Part shown: piece after piece, positions 8,496 through 16,277 of the stretch | Layout: each line of letters begins with the position of its first letter | How positions within the stretch are numbered: the stretch's first letter is position 1 | Assembly: GCF_900114675.1 (NCBI RefSeq) | Contig: NZ_FOZM01000005.1 | Span: 36,388-100,387 of the forward strand | Direction of reading: 5' to 3' | DNA length: 64,000 nucleotides | From: Yoonia litorea | GTDB lineage: Bacteria > Pseudomonadota > Alphaproteobacteria > Rhodobacterales > Rhodobacteraceae | Program-made: the position numbers and the translations under genes | The notes under the pieces: model-generated | The model's input: the letters and a program-made list of their open reading frames with translations, nothing else | The model's database searches: none | Told to the model about the DNA's origin: nothing

Positions 8496-8999
8496 ATGAG
8501 CAACTCACATCAGCACAAGGGATCATATCTTCGCTTCGCCGCGATGATCACGACATCAACCATTATCATGTATGGGCTGATGTATCTGAACACCTACGCC
8601 ATCGATCATGTTTTCTTCAGCCAGACCCGTATGTGGATGGCATTATATATGGGTGCGGTCATGGCTATTGTCATGTTGGCCTTTATGCTTGGCATGTATT
8701 CCAACCGCACAACAAACATCGCCATCTTTGCCGGTGCCGCGCTTGCATTCGGTGCATCACTTTATCTCGTGCGAAGCCAGGAAACGGTTGAGGACATTGC
8801 TTGGATGAAAGCAATGATACCACATCACTCGATCGCCATCATGACATCGGAACGTGCCGACATATCCGACCCGCGTGTGCAGGAACTCGCCGACGCCATC
8901 ATCGAAGCACAGCGCTCTGAAATCGAAGAGATGAAACGCTATATCGCGGACATTCAGGCGAACGGCGACGCCGCGCCTGGGACACCGCGCAATCCTTGA
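8496..8999 (+). CDS. DUF305 membrane protein, putative copper-binding
   Basis: The 167-residue protein has a short His-containing N-terminus, three membrane helices, and a C-terminal DUF305 helical hairpin with WMKAMIPHHSIAIMTSERA at about residues 103-121. The paired histidines and methionines of this family bind copper in characterised members such as CopM. ATG at 8496 is used because AAGGAGA lies six bases upstream; the frame itself opens at 8475. It is the first gene of a CsoR-controlled operon with the glutaredoxin-MauE gene 21 bases downstream, which points to copper tolerance. Confidence 0.85.
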   Translation: MSNSHQHKGSYLRFAAMITTSTIIMYGLMYLNTYAIDHVFFSQTRMWMALYMGAVMAIVMLAFMLGMYSNRTTNIAIFAGAALAFGASLYLVRSQETVEDIAWMKAMIPHHSIAIMTSERADISDPRVQELADAIIEAQRSEIEEMKRYIADIQANGDAAPGTPRNP

Positions 9000-9020
9000 T
9001 CCGGAAAAAAGGAGCCAGAC

Positions 9021-9806
9021 GTGCCAAAGGATACCACAGATTTTGCAGACGTGACAACCGATCCGGCCACAGTCTCAACCGGCAAGACGGCCGTGCTTTA
9101 CCGCATGGCCCTGCCGGACCATCTTTGCCCGTCCGGGCAAAAGGCGCGCTGGCTTCTAGAGCACCAAGGATATCGTGTGGACGACCGTGTCTTTCGCACG
9201 CGTGCCGAAGTCGACGCTTTCAAGGCAGAATATGATGTCAAGACCACGCCTCAGGCATGGATCGACGGCAAGCGTATCGGCGGGTACACCGATCTGCGCG
9301 AACAGCTGACCGGCTGGGACCCGCAGGCGACGACCTATCGGCCTGTTCTCTATCTGTTTGCTGTCGCGGCGCTGACCGCAATTGCGCTTTCCGTCGGGTT
9401 TCTTGGCGCGATCACCTGGCAGACATTGGGATGGTTCATCTCGGTCTCGATGATCCTGCTCGGCATGCAGAAACTGCGTGATGTCGAAAGTTTCACCACG
9501 ATGTTTCTCAACTACGACCTGCTTGCCCGAAAATGGGTGCCCTACGCCTATGTCTATCCGTTTGTGGAAACGGGCGCTGGGATATTGATGACAGGCATGA
9601 TTTTGACATGGCTCGCCGCCCCGGCAGCCTTGTTCATCGCGGGCATCGGAACAATCAGCGTGTTCAAAGCGGTCTATATCGACAAACGTGAGCTCAAATG
9701 CGCTTGCGTCGGCGGCAACTCGAACGTTCCGCTGGGGTTCGTCAGCCTTACGGAGAATCTGATGATGGTGGGAATGGCCGTCGCGATGCTGTGGTTGATG
9801 GTTTGA
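9021..9806 (+). CDS. Glutaredoxin-MauE fusion membrane protein
   Basis: Residues 20-95 form a glutaredoxin-like domain (AVLYRMALPDHLCPSGQKAR, with TTPQAWIDGKRIGGYTDL supplying the cis-Pro and GG motifs). The active site is CPSG, so it is monothiol. Residues 105-260 form four membrane helices of the MauE/DoxX type ending in KCACVGGNSNVPLG. MauE proteins help form disulfides in methylamine dehydrogenase. The fused form seen here is usual in copper and mercury operons of proteobacteria and probably supplies thiol chemistry to a periplasmic partner. It is the second gene after the DUF305 protein, under CsoR. Confidence 0.82.
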   Translation: MPKDTTDFADVTTDPATVSTGKTAVLYRMALPDHLCPSGQKARWLLEHQGYRVDDRVFRTRAEVDAFKAEYDVKTTPQAWIDGKRIGGYTDLREQLTGWDPQATTYRPVLYLFAVAALTAIALSVGFLGAITWQTLGWFISVSMILLGMQKLRDVESFTTMFLNYDLLARKWVPYAYVYPFVETGAGILMTGMILTWLAAPAALFIAGIGTISVFKAVYIDKRELKCACVGGNSNVPLGFVSLTENLMMVGMAVAMLWLMV

Positions 9807-10198
9807 GTGTATCGATATTCGGTCGCTTCACTCTTCATATCGCATGAACGGACATCCGATTGCCGATGTTTGATGGCAGGTACGTCCCGCTACAGGTTTA
9901 TCGTAGCGACAACGAGGGATGGTTGTTCTAAAGACGGACAATCAAGGTTTAACTGATGCAAAAAAGTAAAAGTGTTACCGGGTAGGGTTCACAGCAATGG
10001 TGACACCAGTAAAGTCGGACGCCAGTCCTCAATCGGATACTTCGCCAATACAACGAGCATATCACGGAGCTTTGGGATTTGGTGAAGCTTGATGCACATG
10101 TCAGATTCTTTCACTGCCAGCTTAGCACCAAAGCATCGTAGTGTGTCAGCAAAGAAATGTCACAAGACAGACGATCTAAACTTTGAGGAAGTTGGATT
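9807..10198. other. Intergenic stretch without a gene
   Basis: About 390 bases with no open frame carrying family features on either strand. It is visibly AT-richer than the virB region. It ends at the dif-like site and may be the boundary between cargo and the transfer backbone. Confidence 0.5.
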
Positions 10199-10226
10199 GA
10201 TTAACATAAACTTCATTATGCGTATT
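10199..10226. other. dif-like XerC/XerD recombination site
   Basis: The site has the 11-6-11 layout of Xer sites: GATTAACATAA, centre ACTTCA, then TTATGCGTATT. Read on the - strand the arms are AATACGCATAA and TTATGTTAATC. Against the E. coli dif arms GGTGCGCATAA (XerC) and TTATGTTAAAT (XerD) they match at 8 of 11 and 9 of 11 positions. Such sites resolve replicon dimers or serve as attachment sites for Xer-using elements. Only one copy was found in the window. Confidence 0.65.
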
Positions 10227-10240
10227 TATACTTAGTGTTG

Positions 10241-10256
10241 CGATAGTATATTATTG
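10241..10256. promoter_or_regulatory. 16-bp AT-rich dyad, copy A
   Basis: CGATAGTATATTATTG, a near-palindrome of the form CRATARTATAYTATYG. It lies 37 bases before the exported-protein start at 10294. The same dyad recurs at 14896 and 47742, with a half-match at 38732. It overlaps a position suitable for a -10 box, so an operator role is likely. Confidence 0.55.
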
Positions 10257-10293
10257 TATGTATGTTGGACTCCTCTCACGGAGGTTCCGCAGC

Positions 10294-10989
10294 ATGCACT
10301 ATCTGATCAAGAAGCTCCTCCCCTCGGTTGCAGTCGCTTTAACCGTGACTGGTCTTTCGCTACCAATGTCCGCCCGAGCGCAGACGTACCCGATCGATTG
10401 CGCGATCCTCCTGTGCCTGTCTGGCGGCTGGCCTGCTTCCGTCCCTTGCGCCCGGGCTCGCGCCGAATTCATCCGGCGGATTACGCCTTGGCCGGTGGAA
10501 CCGCCGCTACAAATCTGGCGCTGTCCGATGGGCGCCTCCTATGAGGGCGATCGGCCGTCAAACAACGCTGGCCGCATCCTTGAAGCCTTGTACCAGGCGG
10601 ACAGCCGTCGACCGCTCCAATCCTTGCCAGTAGACAATTTCGTTCCCGCCGACCAGGCACTCCGGCTCGTTCAGGATCGCGCGGACATTGATATCAGCGG
10701 ACCTGAATTCAACTTCGTGCGGTCTATCCGCGTCTTTGATGTTCGCTATGCGCGGCAGCATGAATCCGGTCGTGACGGTGACTGCAATCGCAGCGCGACC
10801 GTGGTCCTCGGCACTTACGGGACCCAAGGCGATTTCTCTTGGCATAGATCTTCCATAACTGCCCTGCCCGAGGCCCATGTGGGACTTGAACGTTGGGGCC
10901 AGAATTGCCCCGGTATCTACCACCGATCTGTCTTCGTCGATTGGCGTGACTATGAGGGCAACTACGGCTTCGAACAGGTGAATTACTAA
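10294..10989 (+). CDS. Exported cysteine-containing protein of unknown function
   Basis: The 231-residue product has a clear signal peptide (about residues 1-30, ending SARAQ) and then a mature part with cysteines near the start (DCAILLCLSGGWPASVPC). I recognise no catalytic motif. ATG at 10294 is preceded by GGAGG eight bases upstream; the frame opens earlier at 10258. Proteins of this kind occur beside alphaproteobacterial VirB systems, and the shared dyad upstream links it to other backbone genes. A periplasmic accessory role in conjugation is a guess. Confidence 0.65.
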   Translation: MHYLIKKLLPSVAVALTVTGLSLPMSARAQTYPIDCAILLCLSGGWPASVPCARARAEFIRRITPWPVEPPLQIWRCPMGASYEGDRPSNNAGRILEALYQADSRRPLQSLPVDNFVPADQALRLVQDRADIDISGPEFNFVRSIRVFDVRYARQHESGRDGDCNRSATVVLGTYGTQGDFSWHRSSITALPEAHVGLERWGQNCPGIYHRSVFVDWRDYEGNYGFEQVNY

Positions 10990-11141
10990 CGCCGAAAATG
11001 ACAGCGTAGCCGTCATAATGCGGAAGTTTAATCATGCTTGGTTATTCAAATACCTTCCGTTCGCGATGTCGGTGGCAAGGTCCGGAGAACGAATGAAAGC
11101 ACCAACGTTCTGCGGCTGCGCCAAGGTCCGCTCTCAACTCT

Positions 11142-11558
11142 TCAATGGTCTCTGTCACAAAGCTCATGATCGGCCAAAGCTGCGAGCACATAACAGTCTT
11201 CCGATACGCCGCGGCCATCGCAGCCTTTAGAAATTCGGGTCAGTTCCTTCTCCAACAACTTCAGTCGTTTGATCTTGGCGCGCACATCTGCGAGCTGGGA
11301 ACTGGCGATGTATGTTGCTGCCTCACACGACCGATCCGGATGGTCCTGCAATTCAATAAGGGATGTAATCGCCTCAATTGAAAAGCCCAAATCACGCGCA
11401 TGGCGAATGAAACTCAATCGTTCCAATCCATCATTATCGTAACGTCTTTGGTTTCCACTTGTGCGCTCGGCCTCTGCCAGAAGTCCCATTTCCTCGTAGT
11501 AGCGGATGGTTGGAATCTTGACCTTAGTGCGCTTTGAAAGCTCGCCGATAGAAAACAT
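11142..11558 (-). CDS. MerR-family heavy-metal responsive regulator
   Basis: A 138-residue MerR protein: winged-helix start MFSIGELSKRTKVKIPTIRY, a dimerisation helix, and a C-terminal metal loop. Cys78, Cys113 and Cys122 correspond to the sensor cysteines of the ZntR/CadR/CueR branch (KGCDGRGVSEDC), with an extra Cys134 near the end. This arrangement points to Zn, Cd, Pb or a related soft metal. ATG at 11558 starts the canonical domain. It is divergent from the transglutaminase-CDF operon and a textbook MerR promoter lies between them. Confidence 0.9.
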   Translation of the reverse strand: MFSIGELSKRTKVKIPTIRYYEEMGLLAEAERTSGNQRRYDNDGLERLSFIRHARDLGFSIEAITSLIELQDHPDRSCEAATYIASSQLADVRAKIKRLKLLEKELTRISKGCDGRGVSEDCYVLAALADHELCDRDH

Positions 11559-11569
11559 GAAGAAACCTC

Positions 11570-11600
11570 TTGAACCTCTAGTCACTAGAGATTGTAGATA
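11570..11600 (+). promoter_or_regulatory. MerR-type promoter with 19-base spacer
   Basis: The -35 element TTGAAC (11570-11575) and the -10 element TAGATA (11595-11600) are 19 bases apart, too long for normal activity. The dyad CTCTAGTCACTAGAG (11576-11590) fills the spacer. This is the classic architecture in which metal-bound MerR untwists DNA to activate transcription. It faces the transglutaminase-CDF-methyltransferase operon. Confidence 0.85.
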
Positions 11601-11628
11601 GAGTGGGACAGAGACTCAAGAGGCCACC

Positions 11629-12399
11629 ATGACTGACAAATACATGTCCCCGACACCCCTGTTGGACTTCGAAGCATCCCCCATTCAGTGCCTGGTAGCT
11701 AACCGTGGCTGGCTGTCCCTTTCGCAAACCGACCGGATCGGCGCAGCGTATGACTTTGTTCGCAACGATATTGGGTTCGGATATAATTCCAATGATGCGT
11801 TGCCAGCGTCCAAGGTGCTGGGTGACGGCTATGGACAGTGCAACACCAAGGGCACTCTGCTCATGGCGCTTCTGCGGGCCCTTGGTGTGCCGTGCCGCTT
11901 CCATGGCTTCACCATCGACAAGCGATTGCAGCGTGGGGTCGTGCCGGAACTGGTCTATCCGCTTGCCCCCCGAAACATCATCCACTCTTGGGTCGAAATC
12001 TATCACGAAGGGCAGTGGTTGAACCTTGAGGGCTTCATTCTGGATGCAGCCGTCCTCGCCGCCTTGCAAGACGCTTTCCCGCAGCGTCAATCATTGTGCG
12101 CACATGGTGCAGGCACAGATTGTCTGCAAAGCCCAAACGTCGAATGGCGCGGGGCCAGCACGTACATCCAAAAGACCGGGATCAACCACGACTTTGGCAC
12201 CTTCGACGATCCCGATACATTTTATGCATCCCACCGCCAGTTGACCGGTATCAAGGGGCTTCTCTATCGCCTGGTCATCCGCCACTGGATGAACCTCCGC
12301 GTCCGGAAGATACGCAACGGTCATGTGCCGAGAATCCCAGGTGGTGAGGTAAGCCTCGTGCCAACTCAATCGGATCTCAAAACGCAGGAGGCAATCTAA
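11629..12399 (+). CDS. Transglutaminase-like cysteine protease-fold protein
   Basis: This 256-residue protein has a transglutaminase core: the nucleophile in GDGYGQCNTKGTLLMALL (about residues 65-82) and the histidine in HSWVEIYHEGQWLNLEG (about residues 121-137). No signal peptide is seen, so it is probably cytoplasmic. Members of the fold act as peptidases, deamidases or amidases. Its position as first gene behind a metal-responsive MerR promoter and its one-base coupling to a CDF transporter (TAATG) suggest a role in metal tolerance. Substrate unknown. Confidence 0.8.
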   Translation: MTDKYMSPTPLLDFEASPIQCLVANRGWLSLSQTDRIGAAYDFVRNDIGFGYNSNDALPASKVLGDGYGQCNTKGTLLMALLRALGVPCRFHGFTIDKRLQRGVVPELVYPLAPRNIIHSWVEIYHEGQWLNLEGFILDAAVLAALQDAFPQRQSLCAHGAGTDCLQSPNVEWRGASTYIQKTGINHDFGTFDDPDTFYASHRQLTGIKGLLYRLVIRHWMNLRVRKIRNGHVPRIPGGEVSLVPTQSDLKTQEAI

Positions 12400-13034
12400 T
12401 GGCCGGATGCTGCGGACATGACGCCAAGTTTGACGGCGTATCAGACGACTACAAGCGACGGCTTTGGATCGTCATTGCCCTGAACGCGACAATGTTCGCG
12501 GTCGAAATGACTGCGGGTCACTTGGCGAAGTCACAGGCTTTGCAGGCCGATGCTCTCGACTTTGCGGGTGATGCGATGACCTATGGCATCTCGCTGGCCG
12601 TTATCGGAGCGTCACTGCGCGCCCGCACAAATGCGGCGCTGTTCAAGGGTTTCAGTCTTTTGTTGATGGGCCTTTGGGTGTTCGGGTCGACGGTTTATCG
12701 CGTCTTCTATGTTGGCGTTCCCACTGCCGAAATCATGGGCGCTGTTGGCTTTTTGGCATTGCTCACCAACCTTGCCAGCGTGGTCTTGCTGGTGCGCTAC
12801 AAGGATGGTGACGCCAACGTGCGGTCCGTCTGGCTATGCTCGCGCAATGACGCCATCGGCAACGTTGCCGTCATGTTCGCCGCTTTGGGCGTCTGGGGAA
12901 CGGCTACAGGCTGGCCTGACCTGATCGTTGCAACAATCATGGCGGGGCTGTTCCTGTCATCGGCTTTCCAGATTGTCCGGCAAGCCCTGGCAGAGCGGGC
13001 GGAAGTTATCGACCACGAGCACGCGGAGGCATGA
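12399..13034 (+). CDS. Cation diffusion facilitator-type transporter, short form
   Basis: A 211-residue protein with six membrane helices and no C-terminal cytoplasmic domain. It starts MAGCCGHDAKFD, a possible metal-binding Cys-Cys-His. Helix 2 has DALDFAGDA, which supplies the DxxxD pair of the CDF metal site. In helix 5 the histidine of the usual HxxxD appears to be cysteine (LCSRNDAIGN) by my alignment, which favours a soft metal. It resembles the second CDF at 56204. It is coupled to the transglutaminase gene and overlaps the next gene by four bases. Confidence 0.82.
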   Translation: MAGCCGHDAKFDGVSDDYKRRLWIVIALNATMFAVEMTAGHLAKSQALQADALDFAGDAMTYGISLAVIGASLRARTNAALFKGFSLLLMGLWVFGSTVYRVFYVGVPTAEIMGAVGFLALLTNLASVVLLVRYKDGDANVRSVWLCSRNDAIGNVAVMFAALGVWGTATGWPDLIVATIMAGLFLSSAFQIVRQALAERAEVIDHEHAEA

Positions 13035-13582
13035 TGCAGAACTTTCTCGTCATACTGGGTCTTGGCATTGCTGGTATGACCCTTGCGACAATCCTCTGGT
13101 CAATCGTATTTCCCAACAGGCGGATTTGGCCGCCAAAACGCTACACGACACTCACGCCTTTCTTTGTCTGGGTGCCGACATTCACGCTGTTCGGGGTTCT
13201 CATCCTGCTTGGCGTCTTGGGTTGGGGGGAGCTGGAAATACCGAGTTGGCTACGGTTTGGCTTCGGCCTGCCTCTCATCCTGATCGGCAACCTCGTAGTG
13301 TGGATGGAAGTTTCACATTTTGGCGTTCCGCAGACTGGGGGAGCCAAGGGCATCCTGCGCACCGAGGGTATGTATCGCTACTCTCGCAACCCACAGTATC
13401 TGGCTGATATTGGTATGATAACCGGCTGGATGCTCTTGTCAGCAGCGCCTTGGGCAATGGTCGTTGGTTTGGCGGGGATTGTAGTGCTTATTGCCGCGCC
13501 GTTTTCAGAGGAACCTTGGCTCAAAGACCAATACGGCGACACCTTCGAGAGCTACGCGTCAAAGGTGCGACGGTTCTTTTGA
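13031..13582 (+). CDS. Isoprenylcysteine carboxyl methyltransferase-like membrane protein
   Basis: A 183-residue integral membrane protein whose C-terminal half carries the ICMT/PEMT signature: GILRTEGMYRYSRNPQYL (about residues 109-126) and EEPWLKDQYGDTFESY followed by RRFF. These residues bind S-adenosylmethionine and the substrate head group in the family. Bacterial members are rarely characterised; lipid or small-molecule methylation is the likely chemistry. It is the third gene of the MerR-driven operon, overlapping the transporter stop. Confidence 0.78.
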   Translation: MMQNFLVILGLGIAGMTLATILWSIVFPNRRIWPPKRYTTLTPFFVWVPTFTLFGVLILLGVLGWGELEIPSWLRFGFGLPLILIGNLVVWMEVSHFGVPQTGGAKGILRTEGMYRYSRNPQYLADIGMITGWMLLSAAPWAMVVGLAGIVVLIAAPFSEEPWLKDQYGDTFESYASKVRRFF

Positions 13583-13734
13583 GTGAATGCAATCCCACGA
13601 AAACCTGCTTTCGCCGCATGAGAATATGCCTGAAGTATGGGCTCTTTCGATGTTTTCGCTGCCGTCACGTCCAATGTCCGGTGTGCGCTATCGCACCCTT
13701 TTTACCGATACTCGCTGGCAGCTGCGTGAGAAGC
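13583..13734. other. Short intergenic stretch after the MerR-driven operon
   Basis: About 150 bases between the methyltransferase stop and the convergent small gene. I see no convincing terminator or gene. It marks the change from cargo to the transfer backbone. Confidence 0.4.
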
Positions 13735-13962
13735 CTATCCACTCTCGCGACTTCCGATCCGCGTGAGCGCATCGAAGTCGATTTCTTGTTTCTGCTCGTC
13801 ACTTATGTCCGGCCGGCTTTCCGACACCGGCTGGGGCCCGTGGACGTCCCACATCACCGCATGCGCGCCTGTAGTCCAGCGATACACCCAACCAACAATA
13901 CTGCACCCATCGGTCCCGATCAGATTTGCGATCGCGACGCCCTCACCTTTATCATCGTTCAC
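13735..13962 (-). CDS. Small hypothetical protein
   Basis: The frame encodes 75 residues from a GTG start, with GGAAG about 12 bases upstream. The protein is acidic at its end and contains GWVYRWTTGAHAVMWDVHG, which looks like ordinary folded sequence rather than a shadow frame. No family is recognised. It lies alone before the XRE regulator on the same strand. Confidence 0.45.
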   Translation of the reverse strand: MNDDKGEGVAIANLIGTDGCSIVGWVYRWTTGAHAVMWDVHGPQPVSESRPDISDEQKQEIDFDALTRIGSRESG

Positions 13963-14129
13963 TGTTTACGGACTTCCTGCACTATGGCGCTGATATTGCA
14001 GCGTGACGAACTGCGGTGCTCGCCAGCACCGCATGCCGCGCTTGGGAGATATTGGCTAACTGCTCTTTCTTGAGGAGCTCACCTCACATAGGGACGCACG
14101 AAGCGGCGCGTCCCAAAATTTCTTTGCTT

Positions 14130-14387
14130 TCAAATCTTGTGGTCGGGCTCCGTGGCGGCTTCGACAATCGACAGGACTTCATTTTTGTCAAAGCCAATGA
14201 CCCTCGCCAGAACCGTGAACTCCACGACATCGATACGACGCTCGCCGCTCTCGAGACGCGCCACAAATGACTGATGGCGTTTGAGCTTCGCCGCCAATTG
14301 CTGCTGGCTGAGACCCGCATTCTGACGTGCATCAACCAACGCACGGACGAGCGCCAACTGGCCAATTGTTCTGATTGTTTTCGCCAC
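14130..14387 (-). CDS. XRE-family helix-turn-helix regulator
   Basis: An 85-residue protein that is essentially one lambda-repressor-type HTH: VRALVDARQNAGLSQQQLAAKLKRHQSFVARLESGERRIDVVEF. Such small XRE proteins act as dimers and often repress their own promoter. The upstream dyad at 14431-14447 is a good self-operator. Its place next to the virB locus makes it a candidate controller of transfer genes. Confidence 0.85.
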   Translation of the reverse strand: MAKTIRTIGQLALVRALVDARQNAGLSQQQLAAKLKRHQSFVARLESGERRIDVVEFTVLARVIGFDKNEVLSIVEAATEPDHKI

Positions 14388-14430
14388 GCGTCACATACCT
14401 TTTGTGACGTCGCTAGCGGATGAAATCTGT

Positions 14431-14447
14431 TATCTAAAAAGTAGATA
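14431..14447. promoter_or_regulatory. Dyad upstream of the XRE gene
   Basis: TATCTA-AAAAG-TAGATA, perfect six-base arms, 44 bases upstream of the XRE start codon. Position and symmetry suit autoregulation by the XRE protein. Confidence 0.5.
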
Positions 14448-14511
14448 TTTGAGGGTGTTATCGGCGTCTGGTTTCCAAGGGCTGCAAGTCTGATGCATGC
14501 CCTGTGGCCCA

Positions 14512-14832
14512 TCAATCCCCCACCAGTTCCAGAAACCGACCGTAGTCCTGACTGACTTCACGGGCTTCTTCGAAGGCGCGCGCACGCTCCTGCTCGAGGC
14601 AGTGGAAGTAGTCCTGAATGCCCGAGATGTAGGCCTCGAAGTCTTGGCGGATGATGTCAGCATAGTCCCTGGCCGCTTGCGAATCGCTTGGCACGAAGGG
14701 CCGGGACGGGGCGAGACAGGTTTCCGCCTGGCTTGCAGCCGGAACGAGCAAAAGCAGTGCTACAGACTGCATGCCCACCCATCGGCTCAACCGCAGGTTT
14801 CTGAAACCCCTATTTTCCTTGATAGACGCCAA
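14512..14832 (-). CDS. Small exported hypothetical protein of the virB locus
   Basis: A 106-residue protein with a signal peptide ending about PAASQA and a mature helical part rich in Glu, Gln and Arg with two cysteines (AETCLAPSRPF and YFHCLEQERARAFEEA). The start given is a TTG; an internal ATG at 14772 is possible but would weaken the signal peptide's basic end. It is divergent from the virB operon, and the shared 16-bp dyad lies between them. Function unknown; periplasmic accessory to the secretion apparatus is plausible. Confidence 0.6.
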   Translation of the reverse strand: MASIKENRGFRNLRLSRWVGMQSVALLLLVPAASQAETCLAPSRPFVPSDSQAARDYADIIRQDFEAYISGIQDYFHCLEQERARAFEEAREVSQDYGRFLELVGD

Positions 14833-14895
14833 TGGCCGTGCCTAGAGTTTGAGTAACCGAGATACAGCCGTATCTGCCGCATTATATCTTGCGGT

Positions 14896-14911
14896 TAATA
14901 ATATACTATCG
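14896..14911. promoter_or_regulatory. 16-bp AT-rich dyad, copy B
   Basis: TAATAATATACTATCG, the reverse complement of the element at 10241 with one edge change. Identity with that copy extends to 15 of the 16 positions. It lies between the divergent small exported gene and the first gene of the virB operon, where an operator would control both. Confidence 0.6.
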
Positions 14912-14933
14912 TAACTCTGGGCTTCAAGTGGGA

Positions 14934-15329
14934 ATGCCCGGGCGTTGCGCGTTTGAAGAAAGCGTGAGCCGGGCCATGAACTGGGACATCGAAGCACCAA
15001 ATGTGGTTACGGAAGCACGTTTCCGCGAACTCGTGGAAAGCGGCTATAGCGCTGAAATCCTGTGCCAGGAGTCGGCACACAAGAAGGGCCCAAGCTATTA
15101 CGGGGTCTGGATCATGCGCGTCGTCTCTGATGATGGCGTGGAGAAGCTGCTGGTCACGGCCCGCACCCGGACGACGTACAACGACATTAAGATCCGGGAG
15201 TTCAAAACCATTACTGGCGTGGTGTCCTTCCTCATCGGCATCGGCTTCTCCCACGCCGATGTTCCACTTGAGGAAGGCCGGCGGACGACGCACAAACTGG
15301 CTGCAACCGACAAGGGCGGCAGCAAGTAG
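14934..15329 (+). CDS. Hypothetical protein at the head of the virB operon
   Basis: The 131-residue product lacks a signal peptide and looks cytoplasmic ([20 protein letters not shown], then [20 protein letters not shown]). No family is recognised. ATG at 14934 has AAGTGGGA just upstream; the frame opens at 14889 on TTG, and ATG 14976 is a further option. Its 3' end overlaps the virB1 start by 71 bases in another frame, so expression is probably coupled. Confidence 0.55.
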   Translation: MPGRCAFEESVSRAMNWDIEAPNVVTEARFRELVESGYSAEILCQESAHKKGPSYYGVWIMRVVSDDGVEKLLVTARTRTTYNDIKIREFKTITGVVSFLIGIGFSHADVPLEEGRRTTHKLAATDKGGSK

Positions 15330-15987
15330 CCTTCTTCTTTTTTGGTATCTCGCGGGTCCCGCCTCCGCGCAGATGGTGCTGGTCATGGAGAGCGACGGCT
15401 CTCTGACCCCATCCCGCTCCCAGGACAGCTTTGCCCGCAATTACAATGACGGCATTGGACAAGGTTCAGCGGCCGATGATCTGGCAATCTTTGGCGAACG
15501 GGATGGTGAGCCATACGACATCCAATTGGCCGCCCTCTCACGGCCTGCGCCCCTACCCCGCGCCGATATCCTCACGGCCATCGAGGCCACTGCCCTGCGC
15601 TATGCCGGGCATCCCGGGCTGCGCGGCGCTGACCTCTCAGTCCGCGATTGGCTGACCCTCTACCGGGCCAATATCGAGGTGGAGAGCGCCTATCGGCAGG
15701 ATGCGGTCTCGAGTGCAGGCGCCATTGGCCTTGGTCAATTGATGCCAGCGACGGCGCGCGATCTCGGCGTCGACCCGCGTGACCCGCTGCAGAACCTCGA
15801 CGGCTCCGCCCGCTACCTCGCGATGATGCTGGAGGCATTCGGCGATCCGCGGCTTGCCCTCGCAGCCTACAACGCCGGACCCGATGCGGTCCGCCAGTAC
15901 GGCGGCATTCCCCCTTACAGAGAAACCCAGAACCACGTGGCCCGCGTCATGGCCGTCGTGGCCCGATTGGAAGGATCAAATTCATGA
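15259..15987 (+). CDS. virB1: VirB1-like lytic transglycosylase
   Basis: The 242-residue product has a signal peptide (cleavage after GPASA, about residue 37) and a soluble lytic transglycosylase domain. [20 protein letters not shown] contains the catalytic Glu142, and GQLMPATA and ALAAYNAGP complete the SLT signature. VirB1 opens the peptidoglycan for assembly of the secretion channel. The frame is open from 15001, but ATG at 15259 gives a proper basic n-region ([11 protein letters not shown]). It overlaps virB2 by four bases. Confidence 0.88.
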   Translation: MFHLRKAGGRRTNWLQPTRAAASSLLLFWYLAGPASAQMVLVMESDGSLTPSRSQDSFARNYNDGIGQGSAADDLAIFGERDGEPYDIQLAALSRPAPLPRADILTAIEATALRYAGHPGLRGADLSVRDWLTLYRANIEVESAYRQDAVSSAGAIGLGQLMPATARDLGVDPRDPLQNLDGSARYLAMMLEAFGDPRLALAAYNAGPDAVRQYGGIPPYRETQNHVARVMAVVARLEGSNS

Positions 15988-16277
15988 AGCACATATCTCA
16001 CCTGTTTATTGCCTCGCTCGCGCTCTTCCTGCTCGTCGCAGAGCCTGCGCTTGCGCAAAGCATCGATCTCTCCCCGATCCAAAGCTTGTTGCAGGGCATT
16101 GTCGATGCGCTGACCGGTCCGCTTGGCGTTGTCATCGCGACGCTGGCCGTGCTGGGCGTCTTCCTGAGCTGGTTCTTCAACATCATCGACCTGCGCCAAG
16201 CCCTCTGGGTGCTTGTCGGCATCGCCGGTGTTGCCGCCGCCCCCACGATCGTTGCCGCGGTCTTTGCCGGTGGCTGA
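15984..16277 (+). CDS. virB2: VirB2 pilin of the type IV secretion system
   Basis: A 97-residue TrbC/VirB2-type pilin: a signal peptide cleaved after PALAQ, then two hydrophobic helices ([20 protein letters not shown] and [20 protein letters not shown]). It would form the T-pilus or conjugative pilus. It starts inside the virB1 stop (ATGA) and is overlapped at its end by virB3. Confidence 0.9.
   Translation: MKHISHLFIASLALFLLVAEPALAQSIDLSPIQSLLQGIVDALTGPLGVVIATLAVLGVFLSWFFNIIDLRQALWVLVGIAGVAAAPTIVAAVFAGG

Noticed and set aside
9807..10198. A second dif-like site elsewhere that would define both ends of an integrated element
   Set aside because: I looked through the other intergenic gaps for CATAA/TTATG pairs six bases apart and found none, so integration at dif cannot be claimed.
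13450..14073. A 207-codon + strand frame across the methyltransferase end and the gap
   Set aside because: Starts inside the methyltransferase gene out of frame, lacks family features and opposes the better supported small - strand gene.
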